Of a stretch of DNA of 64,000 nucleotides, positions 50,855 to 60,070 are shown in pieces. The DNA comes from Leucobacter sp. cx-328 (lineage in GTDB: Bacteria > Actinomycetota > Actinomycetes > Actinomycetales > Microbacteriaceae). Location: NCBI RefSeq assembly GCF_014530035.1, contig NZ_JACVMX010000003.1:248001-312000 (forward strand), given 5' to 3'. The translations under genes and the position numbers were made by a program. The stretch's first letter is position 1; the number at the start of each line of letters is the position of its first letter. The notes beneath the pieces are model-generated. The model did no database searches. It was not told the DNA's origin and was given only the letters and a program-made list of their open reading frames with translations.

Positions 50855-53800
50855 TTACCAGCCTTCGGTCAAGACGCGGTCAAGCTGCGCAACCATAAAG
50901 TCGGCGCTCTCCTCAGTGAGGCACAGCGGCGGCTTCACCTTGAGCACGTTCGAGCGCTCCGAGGTGGTGAGCACAATCACGCCGAGTTCCTTCAGACGCT
51001 CACAAATCGCTGCGGTCTCTTCCTTTGCTGGCTCGAGCGTCTCGCGATCGCGCACGAGCTCAACGCCGAGATACAGGCCTTCGCCGTGAATCGGGCCGAT
51101 AATGTCGTGGCGCTCCGCGAGCTCACGGAATCCGGCCGCGAGGCGCGAGCCAACCACGCGCGCGTTCTCCTGCAGCTGCTCGTCACGCATCGCATCAAGC
51201 ACGGCAATGCCGACGCGGCACGACAGCGGGTTGCCGCCTGCCGATGCGAAGAACTGGCCCTGGGTCGCGAGCGCGTCGGCGATCTTCTTGGTCGTGATGA
51301 CGCCACCGATCGGGAACCCGTTACCCATGGGCTTCGCAATCGTAATGATGTCAGGTGTGACACCCGACTGTTCGAAGCCCCAGAAGCTCGATCCCATACG
51401 ACCGAAGCCGACCTGTACCTCGTCAGCGATACACACGCCACCTGCGGCACGCACGCGTGCGTACACGTCACGCAGGTAGCCGTCAGGCAGGAGGACGCCG
51501 CCGGCGTTCCCCAGCACCGACTCGCAGATAAACCCTGCAACGTCTCGCCCGGCCTCGGCGAGGGCGGTGAGGTCGTTGCCGAGATCCGCCGCATACTGCG
51601 CGCCAATGGTCGCGTCAGTCACCGCGCCGCGGTAGGTGCCGCGGAACCGGTTCGGCACGTCAGCAACGTGCACCCAATCGGGGCGGTTATCGAGCGCGTA
51701 CGGGTTGTCGTATGCGCTCGTCGTGACAGCGTCGCTCGCCATGGTCCAGCCGTGGTACGCCTCACGCAGCGAGACGATGGTCTTGCGGCCGGTCGCCGCC
51801 TGCGCCAGCCGGAGCGCGAGATCGACCGCCTCCGAGCCACTGTTCACGAGCAGCACGGTGTCAAGACCGGTATCCTCGGGCAGCATCTCAAGTAGGCGCT
51901 CGCTGTACTCAGTCAACTCGCGGTACAGGAAGCGCGAGTTCGTGTTGAGGATGCGGATCTGTCGGCTCGCCGCCGCAGCAACTCCCGGGTGCCCGTGGCC
52001 AAGACCCGTGACGTTGTTCACCATGTCGACGTACGACCGGCCGGTCGTGTCGATGAGGTGCTGGCGCCAGCCGCGCTCGATCTGCATTGGACGCTCGTAG
52101 TAGCGCTCTTGCGCGCTCGCAAAGATGCGCTGGCGACGCTCAAGCTCCGCAGCTGCCTCGTCGCGCTGGGCGAAGGATTCCAGGCCGAGAATGTCAGCGG
52201 GATCAACGGTGAAGCGATCCCACGCTGGCACGCGCTCCGGCGCGACAAACTGCGCGCGGCCGGTCTCTGGCACCTCAAGTGCGAGGATCGGCGGCACGCT
52301 CTCAACGAGTTCACCGAACTCGGACTGCGTGTTTCCAGCGGTCTCACCTACGGCATCGGCACGACACAGAGTAACGGCGATGGGGCGCGGATCGGCAGCA
52401 GCCACCAGAGTCGCCACCACGTCGCCGGCCTGCACCTGTGCGTCGGCCTCAGCCGTCGCCTGCACACCGTCAATCGAGAGGTACCACTCGGCGCCTGCCA
52501 GCTCGATGAGCAGACCGCGGTCGGTCGCAACGACCACTTTGCCATCGACCGGGGCAGCAACCGCGAGCTCCTCGCCAGCTGCGACAACGATCTCGGTCGC
52601 GAGCGGCCAGGTCTCAGCACCATCAGCTGAATTGATCGCAGTGCGAGTCAGACGGAAGACGCCATAGGGCAGCACAACCGCAGCTGCTCCCCCACCGAGC
52701 GCCTCATGTACGAGCGTGACATCAGCATCTGCTGCGAGGAACTTGCCAGCCTCAAGCGCCTCAGATTCGACGCCAGCGTCAATGACTGCGACCTCACCCG
52801 TGAGGGCGGAGAGCAGGGCGCGCAGCGGATCCGCCACCGAAGCAGCGGGCGCTGCGAGCTCACGCAGCCCAGCTCCGCACGCAATTCCATCGCGACCGAG
52901 CGCTGCGAGCACCTGTTCGGTCATCTCAGCGAGCGTGAAGTGGGTCGCGGAGTCAAAAATTGCCTGCTCGCCGGCGATACGCTCGCGGGCGTAGTCATTG
53001 TCACCGTCGATCTCGAGCTGACGCCAGCCACTCGCAACCAGGTGCGCAGCTCGCAGCACGACGAGCGGCCACACTGCACGCGCCTCTGCGTCAGCAATGG
53101 GCGCAACGCGGTCAAACGCGACGATGGTGTCGAGCGCACGCAGCGGGCGTGCGGGCTCGTGGTGCAGCATCGATGACACCGTGACCGAGAGTTCTGCGAT
53201 GCGCCAGCCGTAACCGAGGTCACCGAGATCGAGCAGGGTGTGTGGGTGGTATCGACGATCATCCCCGGGCTGGGCCACAACGTTGTCGTCGGTGAGGTCA
53301 CCGTGAATTGCTTGCACCGGCAGCGACTCGATGAGCGGCTGCAGCGCAGAGTGCGCGGCGATGGCGGCTTCAAGGACGTCCTCACGCAGGTCTTCGTCGG
53401 TGATCGCAGCAGCAAGACGCAGGGTCTCCTCGAACGCACCGCGCATGTCCCACGGGTTCGGGCGGCCGAGACCGTGGTGTTCGAGGTCAGCGAGCGCGTT
53501 GACCGAAGCCGCCGCGAGGGCACCGAACTCTTCAAGCACGACCGGCGCGAGGTAGCCATGGTCGACGAGTGACTTCCCGTGTGCGAACTCGCTGCGGCGC
53601 ACGGCGAAACCGTTCCAACGCTGCGTCAGCTCACCGTTCAGACCGGGCAGGACGCTTGCGACACGCACGTTCGCCGCGCGGTAGGCGTCGAGCGCAGCGT
53701 GCTGCGCATCGCGCGCCTCGTCGCCGAACACCGGATTGTCGATGCGCAATACGCTCTTCGTGCCGTCAGCCTCGACGATCATGAAGTTGCGATCTTGGTT

Positions 53801-53926
53801 GCTCCCAAGTTCCGTCGCAGACACCTCGACCCCGTACAGATCCAACGCGATAGTAATCGCGTCAGCCACACGTACGTTGGGGCGTACAAGGCCGCCCGGC
53901 TCGGTGATGTCGGTCAGGTTGTGCAT
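50855..53926 (-). CDS. Kinase / beta-barrel / class III aminotransferase-like fusion
   Basis: A 1023-residue three-part protein. Residues about 1-340 are an aminoglycoside-phosphotransferase-fold kinase with catalytic loop 'HGDLTDDNV' and metal motif 'LLDLGDLGYG'. Residues about 350-590 contain a lysostaphin (M23)-like beta domain ('APVDGKVVVATDRG', 'VQAGDVVATLVA') in which I see no HxH zinc site. Residues about 600-1023 are a class III PLP fold of the AGXT2L phospho-lyase type: 'NSGSEAVDLALRLAQAATG', 'ADEVQVGFGRMGSSFWGF', PLP Lys in 'IAKPMGNGFP'. AGXT2L proteins eliminate phosphate from phosphoethanolamine or phosphohydroxylysine, so a kinase plus phospho-lyase acting in sequence on an amino alcohol is plausible. 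Confidence 0.82.
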   Translation of the reverse strand: MHNLTDITEPGGLVRPNVRVADAITIALDLYGVEVSATELGSNQDRNFMIVEADGTKSVLRIDNPVFGDEARDAQHAALDAYRAANVRVASVLPGLNGELTQRWNGFAVRRSEFAHGKSLVDHGYLAPVVLEEFGALAAASVNALADLEHHGLGRPNPWDMRGAFEETLRLAAAITDEDLREDVLEAAIAAHSALQPLIESLPVQAIHGDLTDDNVVAQPGDDRRYHPHTLLDLGDLGYGWRIAELSVTVSSMLHHEPARPLRALDTIVAFDRVAPIADAEARAVWPLVVLRAAHLVASGWRQLEIDGDNDYARERIAGEQAIFDSATHFTLAEMTEQVLAALGRDGIACGAGLRELAAPAASVADPLRALLSALTGEVAVIDAGVESEALEAGKFLAADADVTLVHEALGGGAAAVVLPYGVFRLTRTAINSADGAETWPLATEIVVAAGEELAVAAPVDGKVVVATDRGLLIELAGAEWYLSIDGVQATAEADAQVQAGDVVATLVAAADPRPIAVTLCRADAVGETAGNTQSEFGELVESVPPILALEVPETGRAQFVAPERVPAWDRFTVDPADILGLESFAQRDEAAAELERRQRIFASAQERYYERPMQIERGWRQHLIDTTGRSYVDMVNNVTGLGHGHPGVAAAASRQIRILNTNSRFLYRELTEYSERLLEMLPEDTGLDTVLLVNSGSEAVDLALRLAQAATGRKTIVSLREAYHGWTMASDAVTTSAYDNPYALDNRPDWVHVADVPNRFRGTYRGAVTDATIGAQYAADLGNDLTALAEAGRDVAGFICESVLGNAGGVLLPDGYLRDVYARVRAAGGVCIADEVQVGFGRMGSSFWGFEQSGVTPDIITIAKPMGNGFPIGGVITTKKIADALATQGQFFASAGGNPLSCRVGIAVLDAMRDEQLQENARVVGSRLAAGFRELAERHDIIGPIHGEGLYLGVELVRDRETLEPAKEETAAICERLKELGVIVLTTSERSNVLKVKPPLCLTEESADFMVAQLDRVLTEGW

Positions 53927-54001
53927 CTTTACAGTTCCTTTGTTCCAGGCCTCGCTGCGCGAAGCGGGTACAGCTCAAATATTACCGCCCAGAACGCACG
54001 A

Positions 54002-54033
54002 ATGCCGCCGCAGGGGCTTCCCTGCGGCGGCAT
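54002..54033 (-). terminator. Hairpin downstream of rdgB
   Basis: A perfect 14-bp GC stem (54002-54015 with 54020-54033) and a GCTT loop, between rdgB and the fusion gene. No clear T-run. Confidence 0.55.
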
Positions 54034-54052
54034 CACGGTGCGCTTGAGTGCG

Positions 54053-54649
54053 TTAGTCCGCGGTGATGCGCTTCGCAATCTCAGGCGCGAGTGCGCTAAA
54101 GGCACGGTTGCGGTGCGAGATGAGGTCTTTCTCCTCCGGCCGCATTTCAGCGGCAGAACGACGCTCTCCCGCCGGGCGGAAGATCGGATCGTAACCGAAT
54201 CCTTCAACGCCAGCACGCTCGGTAAGAATCTCACCCTGCCAATGGCCGAGCTCGCACACCTCTTCGCCATCTGGCATCACGAGCGCCGCGGCGCAGACGA
54301 AACTTGCCGCACGATTTGGCTCAGCGACGTCAGAGAGCTGCCAGAGCAGCAGCTCGAGGTTCTTCGTGTCGTCACGCTCTGGGCCAGACCAACGGGCAGA
54401 AAAGATGCCGGGGCACCCGCCGAGCACGTCAACAGCAATGCCCGAATCATCTGCGACAGCGGGCAGCCCCGTGTGCTTCGCAGCAGCGCGGGCTTTGATG
54501 AGCGCATTGGCTTCGAACGTCAGGCCGTCTTCTACGGGCTCAGGGCCGTCATAGCTGACAATCTCAATGCCAGGCACGAGCGGTTCAAGCACGCGACGAA
54601 GCTCAGCGAGCTTCTTCGTATTGTGGCTTGCCAGAACAACCTTGGTCAC
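54053..54649 (-). CDS. rdgB: Non-canonical purine NTP pyrophosphatase (RdgB/HAM1)
   Basis: A 198-residue enzyme hydrolysing dITP/XTP to monophosphates to keep them out of DNA. 'VVLASHNTKKLAELRRVLEP' at the start, 'EANALIKARAAAKHTGLPAVADDSGIAVDVLGGCPGIFSARW' (cited in part) and 'GFGYDPIFRP' are diagnostic. It begins 2 nt after rph; murI-rph-rdgB is a common actinobacterial order. Confidence 0.95.
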   Translation of the reverse strand: MTKVVLASHNTKKLAELRRVLEPLVPGIEIVSYDGPEPVEDGLTFEANALIKARAAAKHTGLPAVADDSGIAVDVLGGCPGIFSARWSGPERDDTKNLELLLWQLSDVAEPNRAASFVCAAALVMPDGEEVCELGHWQGEILTERAGVEGFGYDPIFRPAGERRSAAEMRPEEKDLISHRNRAFSALAPEIAKRITAD

Positions 54650-54651
54650 GA

Positions 54652-55389
54652 TTACTCCCCTGCCAGTGCAGCAGTCTGCGCCTCAGCAAGCTCAGCGATG
54701 CTTGCGAGTGCGAGGTCGAGGAGGGTGTTGAGCTCATCACGACTGTAGGGAGCTCCCTCAGCGGTACCCTGCACCTCAACGAGGCCGCCCTTGCCGGTCG
54801 CGACAACGTTCATGTCGGTGTCGGCCTTCGAGTCCTCGACGTATGCCAGGTCACTCATGGGAACGCCACCAACGATGCCGACCGAGATCGCTGCAACGCT
54901 GTCCTTCAGGGGCTTCGCGTTGCGGCCGATGTGACCGTTCGCGCGTGCCCACTCGATCGCGTCAGCGAGCGCGACGTACGCGCCGGTGATCGATGCGGTG
55001 CGCGTGCCGCCGTCTGCCTGCAGCACGTCGCAGTCGATGACGATGGTGTTCTCACCGAGCTCAGCGGTGTCGATTACCGCGCGGAGGCTCCGGCCAACAA
55101 GGCGCGAAATCTCATGGGTACGGCCACCGATCTTGCCGCGCACCGACTCGCGCTGCATGCGGTCGTTCGTCGAGCGGGGCAGCATCGAGTACTCAGCGGT
55201 TACCCAACCGGTGCCCTGGCCCTTGAGCCAACGGGGAACACCGGGGGTAAATGATGCGGTGCAGAGCACCTTGGTGTCGCCGAAGCTGATGAGCGCGCTG
55301 CCCTCAGCCTGCTTGCTCCAGCCACGCTCGATCGTTACGGTGCGCTTCTGCTCGGGCGTGCGGCCATCAACGCGGGTCATATCGCTCAT
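54652..55389 (-). CDS. rph: Ribonuclease PH
   Basis: A 245-residue phosphorolytic 3'-5' exoribonuclease that trims tRNA 3' ends. '[19 protein letters not shown]', '[17 protein letters not shown]', '[14 protein letters not shown]' and '[15 protein letters not shown]' are conserved. Start ATG overlaps the murI stop as TGATG. Confidence 0.96.
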   Translation of the reverse strand: MSDMTRVDGRTPEQKRTVTIERGWSKQAEGSALISFGDTKVLCTASFTPGVPRWLKGQGTGWVTAEYSMLPRSTNDRMQRESVRGKIGGRTHEISRLVGRSLRAVIDTAELGENTIVIDCDVLQADGGTRTASITGAYVALADAIEWARANGHIGRNAKPLKDSVAAISVGIVGGVPMSDLAYVEDSKADTDMNVVATGKGGLVEVQGTAEGAPYSRDELNTLLDLALASIAELAEAQTAALAGE

Positions 55390-56216
55390 CAGTTCTCCTT
55401 CTGGGGATGTGGCTCGACGGGATCGATCTCGATGCCGAGCATTCGGCGCGCGAGATCAGCGAAATGCTCGCCGTCTTCACCGGTAGTTTCATAGCGGATC
55501 ACGGGGTCTCCCGCGCCCTCGGGTCGCAGCAGCTGCTCATCGGTGAGCACCTCGTAGACACGATTGGCTGTCTCAATGTCGCTCGAGACGAGCGCAACAT
55601 CGGGACCCATGACCTGGCGGATCGCGCCGCGCAGGAACGGGTAGTGCGTGCAGCCGAGCACGAGTGTATCGATTTCCTTCGCCTTGAGCGGTGCAAGGTA
55701 CTCGGAGGCGATCGCAAGCGTTTCTTCGCCAGAGGTCTTGCCCGCCTCAACGAGCTCGACGAAGCGGGGGCACGCGCGCGAGGTGAGATTCACACTCGAA
55801 CTCACACGGAACAGGTCTTCGTAGGCACGGGAACGGATCGTCCCCTTCGTGCCAATCAACCCGATTCGACCATTGCGAGTGATCGCGAGCGCGCTTCGCA
55901 CGGTTGGGCCGATGACCTCAACCACGGGAACGTCGTAGCGTTCGTACGCGTCACGCAACACCGCAGCCGAGGCGGTATTGCACGCGATCACGAGCATTTT
56001 CACGCCCTCGGCAACCAACCGATCCATCACCTCAAGCGCGAGCTTACGCACTTCGGCAATCGGCCGGGGACCATACGGCGTATGGGCCGTATCGCCGACA
56101 TAAATCATGGATTCATTCGGCAACTGATCTCGAATTGCTCGCGCCACCGTCAATCCCCCGACGCCCGAATCGAAGACTCCGATGGGTGCGTGCTGGGGGT
56201 TACTGCCAAACTTCAC
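55389..56216 (-). CDS. murI: Glutamate racemase
   Basis: A 275-residue cofactor-independent racemase making D-Glu for peptidoglycan. Both catalytic Cys regions are seen: '[16 protein letters not shown]' and '[15 protein letters not shown]'; '[15 protein letters not shown]' opens the fold. GTG start at 56216, with TAGACT 6 nt upstream and no Shine-Dalgarno, so leaderless. First gene of murI-rph-rdgB. Confidence 0.95.
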   Translation of the reverse strand: MKFGSNPQHAPIGVFDSGVGGLTVARAIRDQLPNESMIYVGDTAHTPYGPRPIAEVRKLALEVMDRLVAEGVKMLVIACNTASAAVLRDAYERYDVPVVEVIGPTVRSALAITRNGRIGLIGTKGTIRSRAYEDLFRVSSSVNLTSRACPRFVELVEAGKTSGEETLAIASEYLAPLKAKEIDTLVLGCTHYPFLRGAIRQVMGPDVALVSSDIETANRVYEVLTDEQLLRPEGAGDPVIRYETTGEDGEHFADLARRMLGIEIDPVEPHPQKEN

Positions 56217-56222
56217 GGGTCA

Positions 56223-56228
56223 AGTCTA
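56223..56228 (-). promoter_or_regulatory. -10 element for leaderless murI
   Basis: TAGACT on the minus strand, 6 nt before the GTG start. Confidence 0.55.
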
Positions 56229-56245
56229 CCGTTTCGGCCTTTCGG

Positions 56246-56920
56246 CTACTTTTCCTTCAACCAGGTGATGCGGTGCAATTCGGTTGCGCCATGTTCTTCC
56301 AGGCCCGCATAGTGAGCGGCGGATCCGTAGCCCTTATTGGTGTCCCAGCTATAACCGGGATGCTGTTCGTGCGCCTCACGCATCAGCGCGTCGCGCTCCA
56401 CCTTCGCGCGCACGGAGGCGGCTGCAACGCTCGCGCATGCGCGATCCGCGCCCACGCGAGTGCGCACATCGAGCGGTGATTTGAGCTGCGGCGTGAGCCA
56501 GTCTTGCGAGCCATCGACGAGAATCACTGCGCGAGTGACATCGACGCCCTGCTCATGGAGCTGCAGCAACGCACGCCGCGCGGCAGCACCGAGCATCGCG
56601 GTGATCCCGTGCTCATCAATCTCAGCTGCGGTTGCATAGCCAACTGCCCCTGCGCCCCATGCTTCGACGAGCGGTGCGATCTTCTCCCGTCGCTTCTCAG
56701 TGAGCAGCTTGGAATCGCGCAGCCCCTCAGGGAACGAGTCAGTGCCGCGCGTGACCACATGAGCACCGACCGCGACCGGGCCAGCAATCGCACCGCGACC
56801 CACCTCATCGATTCCGATGACGAGTTCTGCCCCCTCGTCGAACCACTGCCACTCCATGTCGAGCGTCGGGTCCTTCTCGGGTGGGGCCTTGCAGGTCAGC
56901 GGCTCACACTCAGTTGTCAC
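56246..56920 (-). CDS. rnhB: Ribonuclease HII
   Basis: About 224 residues. Removes ribonucleotides from DNA and RNA primers. 'VIGIDEVGRGAIAGPVAVGA' carries the first catalytic Asp and Glu; 'ILVDGSQDW' the next Asp; 'RTRVGADRACASVAAASVRAKVERD' the last. I chose GTG 56920; ATG 56938 and a later ATG at 56857 are also in frame. It overlaps the lepB end by 11 nt. Confidence 0.92.
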   Translation of the reverse strand: MTTECEPLTCKAPPEKDPTLDMEWQWFDEGAELVIGIDEVGRGAIAGPVAVGAHVVTRGTDSFPEGLRDSKLLTEKRREKIAPLVEAWGAGAVGYATAAEIDEHGITAMLGAAARRALLQLHEQGVDVTRAVILVDGSQDWLTPQLKSPLDVRTRVGADRACASVAAASVRAKVERDALMREAHEQHPGYSWDTNKGYGSAAHYAGLEEHGATELHRITWLKEK

Positions 56921-57614
56921 GTGCTTCTTCCACTCCAACGAAGGTGTTCTCGGGGTTTGACAGCCAGCTCAGACGATTCAGCGGCCAGTTCAGGAGGAAC
57001 GCACGGCCAACGACATCAGCCTCTGGGACGAAGCCCTTACCGGGACCGTCTTGGTTGTAACGCGAGTCTTTGCTCGCGTAGCGATTGTCACCCATAACCC
57101 AGAGCGATCCTTCTGGCACGACAACGTCAAAATCGATCGCTGAGGCGCGCTTTTCACCTTCGGGGAGCACAATGTACGGCTCGTCAAGCGGAACACCGTT
57201 GACGGTTACCCGCCCCCCGGTATCGCAGCAGGCGACACGGTCGCCACCAACACCGATGACACGCTTCACAACGTAGTCATGACTGGTGTCAGCTGCGAGG
57301 CCCACCGCCTGCAAGACTTTCTCGGCACCGGTTGGCTTAGTCTCGTGCGCGCGCGGGTATAGCCACCCACCCGGGTCACTGAACACAACGATGTCGCCGC
57401 GCTTAATGTCTTGCACGTTCGGGACCAGCTGGTTCACGAGGATGCGGTCATCGATCTGGAAGGTGTTCTCCATCGACTGCGATGGAATGTAGAAGCTCCG
57501 AACGAGGAACGTCTTCAGCAGGAACGACACCAGGAATGCCACCACGATGATGACGAGCAGGTCCCGGATAAACGTAAGAAAACCGGATCGGCGCCCGCGG
57601 GCTGTTTCGCTCAT
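56910..57614 (-). CDS. lepB: Signal peptidase I
   Basis: A 234-residue membrane protease that removes signal peptides of exported proteins. One N-terminal helix (about residues 12-32), nucleophile in 'IPSQSMENTFQIDD', general base Lys in 'YVVKRVIGVGGDRV' and the C-terminal box 'VMGDNRYASKDSR' are present. ATG 57614 with CAGGAG. Order rplS-lepB-rnhB is standard in Actinobacteria. Confidence 0.95.
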   Translation of the reverse strand: MSETARGRRSGFLTFIRDLLVIIVVAFLVSFLLKTFLVRSFYIPSQSMENTFQIDDRILVNQLVPNVQDIKRGDIVVFSDPGGWLYPRAHETKPTGAEKVLQAVGLAADTSHDYVVKRVIGVGGDRVACCDTGGRVTVNGVPLDEPYIVLPEGEKRASAIDFDVVVPEGSLWVMGDNRYASKDSRYNQDGPGKGFVPEADVVGRAFLLNWPLNRLSWLSNPENTFVGVEEARDN

Positions 57615-57689
57615 ATCGCTCCTGAAATTAGCGGATCCCCGCAGCGCGCGGGGATGTACTCAGCGTATTGCATTGCTACTTAAAAACGC

Positions 57690-57725
57690 CTCAGGCTCCC
57701 ACCTACGAGTAGATGAGAGCCTGAG
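57690..57725 (-). terminator. rplS terminator
   Basis: CTCAGGCTC (57690-57698) pairs with GAGCCTGAG (57717-57725). On the minus strand the stem is followed by GCGTTTTTAAG, a clear T-run. Confidence 0.85.
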
Positions 57726-57744
57726 AAGATCACGAAGGCAACAA

Positions 57745-58092
57745 TTACTTGTCGCGCTTCTCCTTGATCTTTGCCTTCTTGCCGGTGAGGCCACGGAGGT
57801 AGTACAGCTTTGCGCGGCGAACATCACCGCGGCTGACGACCTCGATCTTCTCGATCGCGGGCGAGTGGACGGGGAACTTACGCTCCACGCCTACCTGGAA
57901 GCTGATCTTACGAACAGTGAAGGTCTCGCGAACGCCATCACCGTGACGGGAGATAACAACGCCCTGGAACACCTGAACACGCGAACGGTTGCCCTCGACA
58001 ATGTTCACGTGAACCTTAACGGTGTCACCGGCGCGGAATGCGGGGATGTCGCTCTTGAGCGACGATGCATCGACGTGGTCGAGCTTCTGCAT
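57745..58092 (-). CDS. rplS: 50S ribosomal protein L19
   Basis: 115 residues, normal length for bL19. '[29 protein letters not shown]' (cited in part), '[21 protein letters not shown]' and '[21 protein letters not shown]' are diagnostic. ATG 58092 with GAGAGA upstream; the open frame beyond it is leader. It lies at the subunit interface in the ribosome. Confidence 0.97.
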   Translation of the reverse strand: MQKLDHVDASSLKSDIPAFRAGDTVKVHVNIVEGNRSRVQVFQGVVISRHGDGVRETFTVRKISFQVGVERKFPVHSPAIEKIEVVSRGDVRRAKLYYLRGLTGKKAKIKEKRDK

Positions 58093-58213
58093 GATTGTCT
58101 CTCTCTGCGCCCGCCGCAAGCCGGAACGCTGAAATATAAATTGAAAAGTAAATGCGTGCAACACGAACCATGCGAAACCCTCGCGGCAGCGTCGCGTCGT
58201 GGCACAAGCTTCA

Positions 58214-58223
58214 ATTATGCCAT
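58214..58223 (-). promoter_or_regulatory. rplS promoter, extended -10
   Basis: On the minus strand TGG precedes CATAAT (58219-58214), about 120 nt upstream of rplS. No clear -35. Confidence 0.4.
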
Positions 58224-58295
58224 AACTGCGACCACTCTTCGTCACAGGCTCCCGCGCGTGTCAGCAGACGGCCAGAATCGGCGTAGACTGACACG

Positions 58296-58334
58296 ATGAC
58301 CAACACCTATGGTCACGACAGTCAACGGCGCTGA
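58296..58334 (+). CDS. Possible leader ORF upstream of the MHS transporter
   Basis: MTNTYGHDSQRR, 12 codons plus TGA. Its ATG follows TAGACT (58284-58289) by 6 nt, the leaderless geometry seen elsewhere here. Its stop lies inside the first arm (58331-58338) of a hairpin that closes at 58362-58369. It could be a regulatory leader peptide or simply the 5' end of the transcript. Confidence 0.35.
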   Translation: MTNTYGHDSQRR

Positions 58335-58400
58335 GTCATCGAAGCAGCACCCCCAGTTGAGTGACTCAGGCCTACTACCTGATTCTTCGAAAGCGACATT

Positions 58401-59810
58401 TTGTCTACTTCAGCTTCCTCAACTGTGAACTCGGGCGCCGCGCCCGCAAACTCTCGTTCACGCGTGATTCTCGCGAGCCTCATCGGCACGACGATTGAGT
58501 TCTACGACTTCTACGTCTACGCGACCGCTGCAGTGCTCGTCTTCCCCGTGCTGTTCTTCCCCACTGGGAACGAGACCACCGCGCTCATCGCATCATTCGC
58601 AACCTTCGGTGCTGCGATGCTTGCACGCCCGGTTGGCGCAATCTTCTTTGGCCATCTCGGCGATCGACTTGGCCGCAAGACCACGCTCGTCGCGTCACTG
58701 CTCACGATGGGCATCGCGACGTTCCTCATCGGCTTGCTTCCCACGCACGAGAACATCGGCATCTGGGCAGCGGTTCTGCTGCTCATCCTGCGCCTCGCGC
58801 AGGGCTTCGCCATCGGTGGCGAGTGGTCGGGCGCCGCACTTGTCGCCACCGAAAACGCGCCTGAGGGCAAGCGCGCCTGGTACGGCACCTTCCCCCAGCT
58901 TGGCGCACCGCTCGGATTCGTTATCGCGAACATGCTCTTCTTCGTGATCAACAATGCACTCGCAGACCCGGCAGCTCCCGGCATTGCTTCCGAAGCATTC
59001 CTGAGCTGGGGCTGGCGCATCCCGTTCCTCTTCTCGGCTGTCATGGTCATCGTTGGCCTGTGGGTACGCCTGAAGCTCGTTGAGTCTGAGGCATTCGAGC
59101 GCACGAAGCAGACCGGCAAGGTCATCCGCATGCCGCTCGTTGAGGCGTTCAAGAACCACAGCAAGGCGCTCGTGCGCGCGACCTTCGCGATGCTCGCAAC
59201 GTACGTGCTCTTCTACCTCATGACCTCGTTCACTCTCACCTTCGGCACGCGCCCGACGCTCGAGACCGCGCAGGCAAACGCTGAGGCTGCAGGCACTCCG
59301 TTCGATGCCTCGACCTACGTTGCTGGCCAGGGCTACACGTACAACCAGTTCATTCTCATGCTGGTCTTCGGCGTCGTCTTCTTCGGCATCTTCACGCTGG
59401 TCTCGGGTCCGCTTGCCGACCGCTTTGGCCGCCGCCGCACGCTCATCTGGACGACCATCGCGATTGTCCTCTTCGGCTTCACGTTTGCGCCGCTGCTCGG
59501 CGGCGAAACCGCTGCAGTGATGTTCTTCCTCGCACTCGGGTTCACACTCATGGGCCTCACTTTTGGCCCGATGGGCGCGTTCCTGCCAGAGATGTTCCCC
59601 ACAAACGTGCGCTACACGGGTTCGGCCTTTGCGTACAACGTCTCGTCGATTCTCGGTGCAGCACTTGCGCCAATCATCGCGGTCTGGCTGTGGGGCCTCG
59701 CAGATGGCAGCCCCGTCTACGTCGGCTGGTACCTCGCGATCGCAGCGGTCATCACGCTCGTTTCGCTGATCTTCACGCCCGAGACGAAGAACGTCGACAT
59801 TAACGAGTAG
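58401..59810 (+). CDS. MHS-family MFS transporter (ProP/ShiA-like)
   Basis: A 469-residue, 12-helix symporter. 'SLIGTTIEFYDFYVYATAAVLVFPVLFFP' (start of helix 1, cited in part), 'GHLGDRLGRKTTLV', 'RLAQGFAIGGEWSGAALVATE' and 'GPLADRFGRRRTLI' are typical of metabolite:H+ symporters, which carry shikimate, proline/betaine or dicarboxylates. The substrate is not determined. A TTG start at 58401 is the best available; there is no strong Shine-Dalgarno. Confidence 0.87.
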   Translation: MSTSASSTVNSGAAPANSRSRVILASLIGTTIEFYDFYVYATAAVLVFPVLFFPTGNETTALIASFATFGAAMLARPVGAIFFGHLGDRLGRKTTLVASLLTMGIATFLIGLLPTHENIGIWAAVLLLILRLAQGFAIGGEWSGAALVATENAPEGKRAWYGTFPQLGAPLGFVIANMLFFVINNALADPAAPGIASEAFLSWGWRIPFLFSAVMVIVGLWVRLKLVESEAFERTKQTGKVIRMPLVEAFKNHSKALVRATFAMLATYVLFYLMTSFTLTFGTRPTLETAQANAEAAGTPFDASTYVAGQGYTYNQFILMLVFGVVFFGIFTLVSGPLADRFGRRRTLIWTTIAIVLFGFTFAPLLGGETAAVMFFLALGFTLMGLTFGPMGAFLPEMFPTNVRYTGSAFAYNVSSILGAALAPIIAVWLWGLADGSPVYVGWYLAIAAVITLVSLIFTPETKNVDINE

Positions 59811-59870
59811 ACGCTTGGCGCCGCTCGGTGCGGTGTCTCGGCTCCCGTCGCGGAATCATTCTCCGGAGAC

Positions 59871-59932
59871 ATGCAATCGGCCGTCAATATGCTCCAGAAC
59901 GCAGAATCTGGCATATTGACGGCCGATTGCAT
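59871..59932. repeat. Large inverted repeat, hairpin 1
   Basis: A 21-nt perfect inverted repeat (59871-59891 and 59912-59932) with a further CCAGA/TCTGG inner stem. It stands between the convergent MHS and Nei-like genes. Confidence 0.75.
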
Positions 59933-59978
59933 ATCTACGGCAACTCGCGCGCTCGCTTCGTCGCACCGCTAGACGCAG

Positions 59979-60036
59979 AAAACGAGCGTTGGGTAAGACG
60001 TTTTCCCTGAGAATCGTCGTACCCAACGCTCGTTTT
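59979..60036. terminator. Large inverted repeat, hairpin 2 (bidirectional terminator)
   Basis: AAAACGAGCGTTGGGTA (59979-59995) and its complement (60020-60036), plus an inner GACG/CGTC pair. Each strand ends in TTTT, so it can stop transcription from both sides. Confidence 0.7.
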
Positions 60037-60070
60037 GCTACCGGGGCTCAATGAGGGGGCTCCGGCAGAG

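Larger units (their letters stand above)
58093..58400. other. Divergent region between rplS and the MHS transporter
   Basis: 308 bases. Leftward: an extended -10 for rplS (58214-58223). Rightward: TAGACT (58284-58289), a 12-residue leader ORF and possible alternative hairpins before the transporter start. Confidence 0.5.
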
